NCBI GenBank assembly: GCA_008360975.2 | Contig: CM039182.1 | Location: 51,162,491-51,226,490 of the forward strand | DNA: 64,000 nucleotides | Direction of reading: 5' to 3' | From: Lichenostomus cassidix | Taxonomy: Eukaryota; Chordata; Aves; Passeriformes; Meliphagidae | Shown: positions 12,031 to 22,947 of the stretch, piece by piece | Layout: each line of letters begins with the position of its first letter | Numbering within the stretch: the first letter of the stretch is position 1 | The notes under the pieces: generated by a model | The model's database searches: none | Seen by the model: only the letters and a program-made list of their open reading frames with translations | What the model was told of the DNA's origin: nothing | Program-made: the position numbers and the translations under genes

Positions 12031-14513
12031 TGAAGATCTGCTCCTAGATGGAGACACTGCAGTAGATGTGAGAGAAGGTGCAAAGACTGGAAACTTTGCT
12101 GGGGTTTATTGCTGCAATTCTCTGTGCCAATGTGTGTCCATGCCTGTAAACTTTAATGGAAAGTTCAGGGTATATACACCTTCAGCTTCTGAGTTTTTCT
12201 CTGCCAGCCAGTGCCTTGAAATTTGCAGGAACCTCAAGAATAAGTTATCTGATTAGTTTTGTACTGCCTCATATATGTAAGAAGCAGATCAGGCTTGCAT
12301 TGGCACTCAATGAAGAAAATGCATAGTGAATGTGCCTCTTATGGGGGATAATTTTGGAATTTGGAAATTTAATGTCTCCTTTTCCTATATATTTTTGGTG
12401 GATAAATTCAGTTGCAAAAAGATCACAATTGTAAAGGAAGGCATTTAAACATATATCTCATATTTAAACATATAATTAGTACTTACAGTGGTTATTGTCC
12501 TGAAGGGCTGTTTCCTGTTTTATATCTTCTCTCAAAGAGCACTGTTGGAACTTAATCTACTTGACAAAGCAGTCAGTCTCTGTGCCTCAAGCTCCTTGTG
12601 GAATTCACATATACAGCTTCTTGCTCTTTGATAAATACCTCTTTTTGTGACTTTTTCAATGAGAAAGCCATCCATTCAGCTGGACAGAGACATCGCAATG
12701 TCAAAAATATGAACTGTGGAAAAGTTTTAATCAAGCCCTTCTCTGGGACCCTGACTCTTTCACAGAAAACCTTGCAGAAAGGGATTTTATACTTCCAGAG
12801 CTTTAGTATTACATTGAAGTGGCTTCTCAGAAAAAAAAAAAAGTTGCTATGTTGGTATTCCAGCTGCCTTAGTTTCCTTCTTTAGTAAGGGACTTTGAGG
12901 ATTTGGTTACAGCTCTACTTCTGTTCTTAAAATGAGACTTAAACTAGAGACTGTATTTTTATTCTTTCCTGGGAAAATCCAGCTGGACCAGTGATCATTC
13001 AGTCATTTTCATATAGTGGACCTGTGTAAATGTGACCTTCAGAAGGCCACAGGTCTAAAGGACTCAGGTTTATTTCATGGTAGTTCATGGCTATGAAGTG
13101 GTGTTGCTCCATGTTCACACAGGGTTTCTGTGTTTTACTGAATATCAGTGATCCAAAATTAATTCATATTTGTCATAACTTTCTTACCTGGAAAAGATTT
13201 ATTTGCTATCTTGTTCCTCACTGTTACAAAAGGAAACTTTTAGGTGTATTTTCTCTTTAACAGCTACATTCTTTGTAACTTTGTTCTATTCCATCATCAG
13301 CCGATGTGTATGATGAAATATACAAAGTTTATATAGAATCTTAGGACTAATAATTAGCTTTTGAAATAGTCAAATCCTTTTAAACAGTTTATTTAGCATC
13401 AATTAAAAGTGCAACCTGCATCAATGTCATGGATGACATTTAATAATTATGGATTACTTCTGTATGAGGCAGACATATGTAATTTTTTTTTTAAGAATCT
13501 CATCCTATAGCCTTTGCTTAGACAAACAAGAAAAAATTCATAAAACATTTTGTTAACTTGCAGTTTAAAAAAGTACTTATCTTTCAGAGAAGAAAGGAAA
13601 ATACCAAGCCATCATTGCCAAGTGAAAAAGAATAATCTTTACTAAATGAGATTTTCATCAGGTTATAATTGTTAAGAAACAAGTCATATTCTATAGAAGG
13701 ACATGGTAATCATGCAGCTGTTTTTAAATTCACTTAATAGTGAATCTTAATGATGAAGACATCTTAATGGTGTCTGCAGGAGAAGGTGATGTAAGGAGTC
13801 TAAGTGGATTACTTAGGTATTTCTAAATTCTGAAGTCATCCAGTTTGATTCTGAATCAATAGCTTGCACTTGGTAAGTGTCAACAGTTCTGCTCGCAAAT
13901 TTTCTTGATCTTTGTCCAGATTTTTAATTAGTTACTGCAGCAGCTGATAGATGATTATCTAGCAGAATCTTGGCCCTAAATAAAACTATTCCAATGATAT
14001 TCCTGCACTCTGTTGTTGCTCCTAGCTGCTGTGATATGATCTTGTCAATATGATAATATATATTTTGTTGCTTTATGGAAACCATAAGAAGCTGTCCACT
14101 ACAAAGCTAATTATCTTAGAGCTGGTTTGTTGGGGTTTTTTTATCCCAAAATTGTCAATTACTTTTCTTTCCTTCAAAATCTTAATCCATCTTTTCATCC
14201 CCTCCCTTGGCAAACTTCTTTCTGCAGTCATCTGATACTTTGGGCTTTTGTGTGCAATGCAGTATTAACAATTTTGTTCATTATAAAATAATTATTCTGC
14301 TTTACATTAAACAGTTGGCAGAAAAATACAAAATGTTTGCCTTTGGCATTTGCTTATTGGTAGGAGCTGATATATAAGCTGGGATCAATAGGAAGCTGGT
14401 AAAACTTTGTCCTGTTTTGACAATATTGGTAAGCTGAAGAAGACCACAGCAGTATTTTCACTTGCTGTGCGTTCACTTATCTTTATTCTGTAACTGAACA
14501 GAAGAAAGCTGGA

Positions 14514-14530
14514 GTGTGTGTGTGTGTGTG
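14514..14530. repeat. (GT)n microsatellite, short
   Basis: Uninterrupted GT alternation of 17 bases. Confidence 0.95.
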
Positions 14531-16719
14531 CTCATACTAGTTTTATTTGGGCTTTTTCCCAGGTAGGACTATACTCCTACATGATGATTTTGTAGCAAGC
14601 TAAAGAATTCCTAAGCATTTTTTAATAGATTTTTGGCCAAAAGGAAAAAAAGAAAATAGCAAAAGCACTTTAAAATACCGTTAATATGGATTCCAAATTT
14701 GATCAAAAGATTGAAATAATTTGTACATAATTTAATAAGCTTTCTATTTCCACAATGTGCCATATTTTTGTACTTTAAAAAAGAAAAGTTATGTAAATCC
14801 GTGTCTATATGAAGGTGTCATAGACTAGTACTTTGCAGATTGACTTGGTCTTATTGTTTTGATTATGATTTAAAATATTTGTCTATCATCTAACACATAC
14901 AAGGAGTAATGCACTGTTTTGAATTTCAAGGTCAACCATTAGACATGACGAAGTAAGGGGACTCAGAGGAATAATTATTAACACTTTCTGTGCCTTCCCT
15001 TATCAGAGGCCATCCTCCTTATTAAGCAGTCATCATACTGCAATATCTTACTTTCTTCATCCAATCTTGTTTCTTTTACTTTCGTTTTCCTTTTTTCCCT
15101 CTGGGTAATTTTTGGATCCCATCAACTGTCTTTTTTTAGTACATCATGTTCTCTTAAGTTTTTAAGTTTTTAGTTTAGTTTTGTCTAAAATGTTCTAACT
15201 TTAAAACTTGAGCAGCCCTGAAGACTTTTGCCAGGTTTCATCTCCTCCCAGCAGTTACAACAGTGTGCTATGAAGCATTAATTCATCAATACCCAGTCAT
15301 TCTGGCATCATCCATTCATAGAATCATAGCAACATATTCCTCTTGGGTCTCACAGTGTTTCCTCTTAATTTTATTGTACCAATGGCCAGTGGCCCCATCT
15401 TTAGAAGTGGAAACTACTGGGGTGATACCTGTTGCAGCGTGCCTTTGCATCACCCTGAAATTATTGCTGTGCTGTAACTCTTTGTTCAGCTTTGTTGTGT
15501 TAGCCCAAATTTCTCAAATCCTGGGATTCTGTTCTCCCCACTAAGTGACACTGTCTTTCTGAGGGCAGCTTACTGCCTTGCTTGAGGTGAATCTCACCAG
15601 TTTTGTAGGAGCAACTTGCCTCTTTGAGTATTTCAGTGATAGTTGAGGGGTATGGGATTTTTTTCACTCCCCGCTGGAGTTACAGAAAGTTGTGTAGGGA
15701 AACTAACAAATATCAGAGGCCTGTAGTCAGTTACAGAGCCTTCTCTGGAAAGAAAATTAATGGAAAATATCTTATTTCATACAATCAAAAATATAGCAGG
15801 GAAAAACAATATTATTGTTCATAGACTGAATGTAAATAACAGTAAAAATTGAACTGATAGTAGGTGAAAAATTATTATCCGCTACAAAATTGAAAAAATC
15901 AAATACTGAACACTTAATTGTTGACCTGAAGGGTTTGTAGAATCCTTTAGAGGTAAATTTAATAATGGTCTTTTCTGTTCATGTCTAAGTACTGACAATA
16001 GTTAAAGTTGTAGAAGGTGAGCATCTGTATTCTGGCCTCAGTTATATTTGAAAATATGTTATCTCTTCAATTCAATCCCTTTGTGAAATGGCTTAGGATT
16101 TTGCAATCCCATACAGTATCACTGTTAATTCTGCCTCTGCCAGGGCAGTGATGTCAACTGTATGGATTTTCAACATTTACTCTTATTGTTAAAAAAGGGT
16201 CAAAGCAGAAGTATGATAATATTTGGTAATATCAGAGGTTCGAGGGAAAATGCTGTACTACACTGATAAGCAAGATTTAGGTAGAACTATTTAGCTTTGC
16301 CATGGGAAGTGATTGACTTGGCAATCCGAATTTTCTTCATGTTGATAACAACTGATTGCATTACTTCAGGACTCTCTCTGCTCTAACAGAACATCCCGAG
16401 AGCAGATGGTGATCAGGGATTGAATTCTTCATTGTCTTTTAAGGCTGTAATGTGTCTGTCACTCTCACGTCAACTCCAGTCAAAACTACTTGCCAGCACT
16501 GCAGTTGGGCCAATGACCTTCAGGGGAAGCACAGGCTTCCTACTCTTAATCCTAAAATCAAGGAACTTGGAGTGAATATGTTTCTTTTAAAAGCAAGAAA
16601 AGAAGTCTGGAAACAATCTCCCAGGATCTGTGAGGAGGTTTCAAGAAGGTGAAAGTAGGTTTATTCCTGAGATGCACAGCAGAAGAATGAGAGACAGTAG
16701 CTCCAAACTGAGATGGAAT

Positions 16720-16949
16720 GAGATAATGACAGGACAAGGGGCAGTGGTTTTAAGCTGAAAGAGAGCAGATTTATTAGATATTGTGAGGAAATTCTTTGCT
16801 GCAAGGGTGGTGAGACACTGGAACAGGTTGCCCAGAGACGTTTTGTATGCTCCATCCCTGGAAGTGTTCCAGGCCAAGTTGGATGGTATGCTGAGCAACC
16901 TGGAGTTGTGAGTGGCATCCCTGCCCATGGGATTCTATGATGCTATGAA
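16720..16949 (+). mobile_element. CR1 LINE 3' fragment
   Basis: The sequence matches the CR1 3' untranslated region in order: a GACAGGACAAGGGGCAGTGG-type start, ATTGTGAGGAAATTCTTTGC, ACACTGGAACAGGTTGCCCA, CATCCCTGGAAGTGTTCCAG, GAGCAACCTGGAGTTGTGAG, then GATTCTATGATGCTATGA at the end. The usual stretch between the CCCTGCCCATGG block and the terminal repeats is missing, so there is an internal deletion of some 40-50 bp at about 16930. The piece is 5'-truncated, as most CR1 copies are. The 5' limit is approximate. Confidence 0.85.
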
Positions 16950-17389
16950 ATTAGGAAAAAAAAGTCCCTAATCATTCATCTGAAGAGATTCTATGGCAGT
17001 TTTCCAAAAGGGAAGACTGAGGAAAAGGGGACAGAATGAGAGCTCACTATGTTGATTTTATATCCTCAACTACATTCCCACAAAAAGTGAACATAAAATT
17101 TTGAAAAGTTGTTAACATGTCGGCATTGTGTTTCACACTGTCCTTATATGCTGTTTTTTAAACATGAAGTCTGACAGTGACATTACTCAATTTGAACCTT
17201 GAGTCACATGAGCTGTACTGGTCTATGACCAACTTTTCAGCATTGCTGGTTTGCAAACAGTGAGCATGAGTTCCAGCCCCAGCCCTGGAGTCTGTTTCAC
17301 AGATGTAGCTTCCTTTTGCATTTTATGTACTATTTCTATAGTGTATTCACTGTCTCCCCTACCATACTCACAGGTAAGCATAGGAAGTG

Positions 17390-18387
17390 TGGGTTAGATG
17401 AATGGACTGCAGGGTGGATCAAGAACTGGCTGAGTGTCAGAGCTCAGAGGGTTGTGATCAGCTGGAGGCTTGTAATCAGGAATCTGATGAGTCCAGTCTT
17501 ATTGAATTTACTTACCAATGACGTGGATGAAGAGATAGAATGTACCCTCAGCAAGTTGGCTGATGATATGAAGCTGAGGGGAGAGGCTGATACACCTGAA
17601 GGCTGGGCTGCCACTCAGTGGGATCTTGACAGGCTGAAGAACTGGGTGCAGAAAAAACTGATGAGGGCACGTGTAGGGTCCTGCACCTGGGGAGGAACGA
17701 CCCCAAGTATCAGCACAAGTTGGGGACTGACCTACTAGAGAGCAGCTGTGCAGAGAAGGGCCTGAGAGTCTTGGTAGGTGACAAGCTGTCCATGAGCCAG
17801 CAGTGTCCTTGTGGCCAGGAGGGCCAATGATATCCTGGGACACATCGGGAAGAGCATTGCCAGCAGGTTGAGGAAGGTGATCCTGCCCTTCTACTCAGCC
17901 CTGGTGAGGCCACATCTGGAGTGCTGTGTCCAGACAAGTTGCTACTGAAGAATGTCCAGCAGAGGCCGCAAAGATGACCGGGGGTCTGGAGCATCTCTTA
18001 TAAGAGACTGTGGGAGCTGGGCCTGTTCAGAGCAAAGAGTGAGAGATGATCTTGCTAGTGCATGTAAATATCTCAAAGGCAGGTGCCAAGAGGATGGTTC
18101 CAGACTATTTTCATTGGTGCCCAGTGACAGGATGAGGAGCAATGGCCATAAATTTAAACATGAGAAATTGCAACTCAATATGAGGAAGAACTTCTTTATG
18201 ATTAGGGTAGCAGAGCACAGGACAGGCTGCTCAGGGAGGCTGTAGAGTCTCCCTCTCTGGAGACATTCAAAACCCTCCTGGATGAGTTCCTGTGTAACTC
18301 TGGGTCTAAGTCACACTGCCTTGGCAGGGAGATTGGACAAGATGATCCCCAGACGTCCAGTCCTAACAATTCTGAGATTCTGTGAAA
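17390..18387 (+). mobile_element. CR1 LINE, 5'-truncated copy with reverse transcriptase C-terminus and 3' end
   Basis: About 1 kb of CR1 in + orientation. The reading frame is broken but readable. Around 17500-17590 it gives LLNLLTNDVDE, then LADD followed by MKLRG (17556-17567 for LADD), which is the reverse transcriptase catalytic YADD box with Tyr replaced by Leu. Further on come the connection/thumb regions (an RLKNWVQKKLM-like segment near 17628-17660) and the standard 3' untranslated blocks (GGAAGAACTTCTTTATGATT, ACAGGCTGCTCAGGGAGGCT). It ends in GAGATTCTGTGAAA. Several frameshifts and stops make it a dead copy. The 5' boundary is estimated. Confidence 0.9.
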
Positions 18388-20231
18388 TCTAGGCATTGCT
18401 TTTTGTATGCCATAAAAAATCTCAGATATCCAGAGGTGGTTTAGCAATCAGGGACAATGAACTAGTGTGAAAGTCTATACCTTTTGGCTAGAAATGTTAC
18501 CAGTACAGAATAAATGTAAGCATATGGCAAAGCAGATTAATGAAATCTAAGCATGTGCTTAAGCACTTCATTGAACAGTGGTCTGCAGATGTAAGTATAG
18601 TTACCTCATCTGGTGTGGAATTCCAAGTTCAGATTTCTCTGCATTTTCCCATCCACATGACATCCAGTGGTACTTCATGGGGAGTATCAGCATTTCTGTT
18701 GCATCAACATCTGTTTCTGAATGGTTAATTTTCATTAAGAGTTCCCATCCATTGTTAATTGAATTATAGCCTTCAATTTCAGCAATGTCAGGTACCTGAG
18801 TGAGAAGAAGGAGCTGCACCCAGAGAGGAATCCTTTTATTCTGGTGATAGAATAAATTATCAGATTGAAGAATAATTAGCTAACAGAATTCTCTTCTACT
18901 AACCACAGTGTTGGCAATGAAATGTGCCCTTACGTTATGAGTCTGAGTTCTTCCTACCTCATAACTTAAAGGTTTTTAGATATAAGCATTTAAGAACTGC
19001 ATTGCAGTAAGTATATCTCTCTCAATAACAAGGTCACATTGTTCAGTTCTTCTTCAGATACTGCATTTCTTTTGGGGCACGGGAAAGAGGAAGACTCTCT
19101 GGTTTAAAAAAAAAAAAAAGTATATTTTTCTTCTATTGTTAACCACCAGCAGTTTTTCCTCAACTAGGGGACACACTTCAGCGTGAACTGAGAGCAGCTG
19201 AGGATCTGGAATTAGTCTTCTGTAGTGATGATGCCACAGGCAGACAGTCTCATTAGCTGTGAGCTTAGTGATTTTTTTAAGGAGGAGATGCCTGTCTCAT
19301 TTATGTTAGAGTAACCTGGGAACTGAGAATAAAACTGATAAGATATTCACTCCACCTAGGGTATTGACTGAAGCTTTAAAGCAATTAGAAGAGTATGAAG
19401 GGAGGACTCAGTATGTCTCTGAGGGGCCACTATGTCTCTGCATAAAGTCCTAGACCCTCCTGTCCATTCAGGACTTTGTGGGAGTTATTTCCACATGTTG
19501 TAGGTGTGTAAACTACCACATGCAGCCTTAACCCATCCATGCTTACTGGTTCTTGAAATCCTTGAGGAATGTGGAGAGTCTGGTGTATTCCTGTTGAGTC
19601 AGATGGGTGGCCACAGGCAGAACTCTTGAGCAGCAGCCGGATTTAACATAAACAAATCCAGCTATTCTGGTGTGCCAGATGATGTATGCCACTAAAGAGG
19701 TGCACTTCACAACCTGTGCAGATAAAGGAAATAGTTCATCATCCCTATTACACATATTTTATCAATTTTCTGTAAGCCTAATGATACGAACTGAATTAGT
19801 AATGCCTGTGTCATTTCTTGGTCTTTCATCTGTCTGACTTCTGCCTCTCCTTTCCTGTTCACAAGCACTCGGTGAAACTGCAGAAATATCAGACCAACAT
19901 GTAATTTCCAGTTAATCAATAGTAATGCCCTTCATGAACATCTTTCTTTTTTAAAATTCTCTTTTGTACTTAAACCTAGTTCCAGATTACTGTACTAAAT
20001 GCATTCTGTGTCTTCTTAGGGGGGAGGTATTATAAGCCATTGTTTTAGAAAACAAGTTTTCCAGCAATAGTGTAGGAATTTTTTAAGTACTTCTAGTATG
20101 GAGGCCCACTGAACTCTCAAACATATTCCTAGAAAGCTCTTAAGGAAATAAAATATTTAAATATTCTCATGTTTTAGTCCAAGTCACCTGAGAAAGTGAA
20201 TAAGTTTTAGTTATTTAATGAAGTCTGTTAA
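18388..20231. other. Intron stretch with nothing recognised
   Basis: AT-rich unique-looking sequence with an A-run near 19105-19119. No exon, repeat family or conserved frame was recognised. Confidence 0.6.
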
Positions 20232-20338
20232 GAGGCAGAGAAGTTGTGGTGCCCCACCCCTGGCAGTGTTCAAGGTCAGGCTGGATGGGGCTTTGAGCAA
20301 CCTGCCCTACTGAGAGGTGTCCCTGCCCAAGCCACAGC
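20232..20338 (+). mobile_element. CR1 LINE 3' fragment lacking its terminal repeats
   Basis: A short CR1 3' segment: GCCCCACCCCTGGCAGTGTT, CAAGGTCAGGCTGGATGGGG, CTTTGAGCAACCTGCCCTAC, GAGAGGTGTCCCTGCCCA. It stops before the ATTCTATGA tail, so the extreme 3' end has been lost or replaced. No target duplication is visible. Confidence 0.82.
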
Positions 20339-21118
20339 CTTCAGATAATGAAGTGAATGTAATTGCTCATTTCTGTAGCCCTTGAAAACTCTTGCATGAT
20401 GATGTTCAAATTCTCATCTTGAAAGACAGTAGGAGCTCGTGCTTCTGTGACAGGCTGGGTCAACCTCTGCAGTTCAGTGAAGCTGACGCCCTGCTGGTGT
20501 CTCCTCCTGGCAGGTGATGCCTGCCAAATGCCTGCATCTGGTTGCTCCCATGCAAACTTCACTTTCAGCTGGGGGAGTGAGAACCAGATCATCTCTCCTT
20601 GAAGTTTGGCAGTATTTCTCCATGGGACTCTGGAAATGCAGGGTGATTTTAACATCGCTGTTTTATAATTGGATGATTTTTTTCCCATTTGAGGGATAAA
20701 AATCCAAAGTTGAGTCAGCAAGAGTTTACCTGAAGCTGATTATTTTGATAACTCCTACTTTGTAGTCATCTTGGAGAGGGGAAAGTAAAGTAAATCTGAA
20801 AATCAGCTTATTATTTAGACATGCTTGATAGTGGCCTCTACGCTGTTATACTGCACTGAACTGTTGTACCATGATTCCTTTCCCTCAGCCTGTACACCTA
20901 AAATCAGATTACTGTGGCTATGTGTATTCTCAACATTTTTTATTGTGCAGGGTAACTGATGTGCAAAGTCTTCAGTGGAAAAAGTTATTTTTGGAAGAAT
21001 CCATAAGATGACAAATAATAACTTGCCTAGCTTTTTATACAGGCTCTGATCTTCCATTAGTGAATCTTGGACTACATGTCAAGGCACACTCTTTAGCTGG
21101 ATCTCAAGGTATATTACC

Positions 21119-21245
21119 TCCTATATTACAGAGGGGGAGAGAGAGACAAAGGTGTGAGGAAGTGAAATTATTTGTTCAGGTACTCAGGGAGTCAGTGCCA
21201 TACTGAAAATTGAATCCAGTTTTCCAGGTTTCTATCTCCAGTGAC
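21119..21245 (-). mobile_element. CORE-SINE (MIR-type) relic, antisense
   Basis: The + strand reads like a diverged reverse-complement MIR: TATTACAGAGGGGGAGAGAG, AGGAAGTGAAATTATTTGTT, CAGGTACTCAGGGAGTCAGT, GAAAATTGAATCCAGTTTTC, CAGGTTTCTATCTCCAGTGA. The order of the core blocks (polyA-side core, AAGTGACTTGCC region, GAACCCAG region, final TCTGACTCCA region) is kept. It is old and indel-rich. Confidence 0.55.
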
Positions 21246-22713
21246 CTGTCAACTGGGACCTGTTTTCACCTTGATGCTTGTGACTTTATTAGGAGTGACC
21301 TTTAGAGATGATGGAGATTTTTACTGAAAGTGCTTAATCCTTTCAGAAAAATCACAGAAGCTCACTTTTCTATAGTAGTCAAAGACTCACTCTAACTTCC
21401 TCAGGAGAAATTGTGAAGAGATGGATATGTATAAATAAACTCAGTTCTTAAGAAGCCTGAGAAAAAAAATATTATGCTTGAATCTGAGAATGCCATGGCT
21501 TAGAGTGGCCAAATATGTATGTGCCAATTATAACAGCTGATTATTTTCAATGAACAATATATCCAGGAAAATAAAAAAACAAAGAACTAGTCTAAGTGTG
21601 GCAGACAATTATTAGAAATAATATCTTCTACATTTTAATATCTTTCCGCTTTCTGCCCCTATGCATAACTGCTGTGACATCCAATAAATAAATAAAATAT
21701 TTCTCATCTCCATCAGAATTTTTCAAGTTCTATTTCAATTTTCATAAGAAAAAGCAGTTCACAGGAGACATCAGAGGATTGATGTTTTTTTCCCTCCTGC
21801 CTTTTTTAATGTTTTAGAGATGTGTAGGTTAGAGATACAGAAGGGAAAATGACCATAGCTATCGCAGTCTTTCATAGGCGAGTGAGAAAAAGAAAATCCT
21901 AGGATATCACATAATAGAGCTTACAACAAAATTTGTTCTTATTCTATGAGGCATCTACAAAATACATATATCATGTCCCAGTACAATGAGCTGTCATGAG
22001 CACAGCTTATTCAAGAATAGCAGGAAGTTGTAGCTCCTTTAGTATGTAGCCAGACAAACTTTTGTGGTTGGATGGACAGGGACATTTTCCCCTTTTCTTA
22101 TCCAAACTAATCTCTAAATATGCATGTTGTATAAATCCCTAAGAAAGTAGTTGATTCTTTAATTTCTTGTAAGAGCTGCTGACCTATAGTTTTAGAGAGG
22201 CCGAGTTTCTCAAAATTAGTTTAAAAATACAGAGCTGAATGTTTATTCACCATAGTTGTGTAGATCTAGCATATATTTCTTTCTCTCTGAAATTAAGACA
22301 TTTCAAAAAAATATGTGTCAAGTAAAGTATTTGAAGTGTAGTGCTCAGCATGGAGGAAGAGACTGAATACGGTATGAGCAAATCAGAATCACGCCTGTCC
22401 TTTTATAGAGGGAAGACAGAGGGGGTTTTCAAGTGTTGGGTTAGGTTTGTAATCTAGGCCAAGTTAGGCAATAACTTTGGAAATGGAGCACAAACGTTTG
22501 TACTTAATGTGCTGCAGGAGTGAAATTGGTGAAAAGATGCAGAGAAGAAAAAGGCAATGCAAATCTTGCAAGTTGTGTATGAACTGGAGAGTGCTATGGA
22601 CTGTAGACAGCCTACAAAAGGAAAGCATTAAATGAATTACATGAAGAACTAGCAGAGTAAGGATATGGTAATTATTTACTGGGATAAAAAATGTGAAGCA
22701 TTTGTTGTCCTTT

Positions 22714-22734
22714 TGTATAATTTAAAATTATACA
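22714..22734. repeat. Perfect 10-bp-arm palindrome, AT-rich
   Basis: TGTATAATTT at 22714-22723 is separated by a single A from its exact reverse complement AAATTATACA at 22725-22734. Confidence 0.9.
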
Positions 22735-22876
22735 TTCTAAAAATTTAGAGCTATCCAATAAAGAATATTTAGCCTAGTTTCATTAGAGACACATAATATG
22801 TTCTCAAAAATGGAACGTGATATTTGAAGGAGGTGGTATTGACCATAGTGTTACAACTGTTGTGCTCCCAGGAGCA

Positions 22877-22947
22877 TGATGGATGGATGGATGAATGGAT
22901 GGATGAATGGATGGATGGATGGATGGATGGATGGATGGATGGATGGA
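22877..22947. repeat. (GGAT)n tetranucleotide microsatellite
   Basis: About 17 GGAT units, with two GAAT variants near the 5' end and a pure run in the second half (about 22907-22945). In one frame it reads as Met-Asp-Gly-Trp and related repeats, with no sign of being coding. Confidence 0.97.

Noticed and set aside
15308..15330. ATAGAATCATAG string as a CR1 tail
   Set aside because: The neighbouring sequence on both sides does not match CR1 3' blocks in either orientation.
17316..17738. 140-codon open frame on the + strand
   Set aside because: Its first part is intron and the rest is CR1 reverse transcriptase with a LADD box.
20341..20721. 126-codon open frame on the minus strand as a possible gene
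   Set aside because: No recognisable domain, no splice or promoter context, and intron location. This length is expected by chance in 64 kb.
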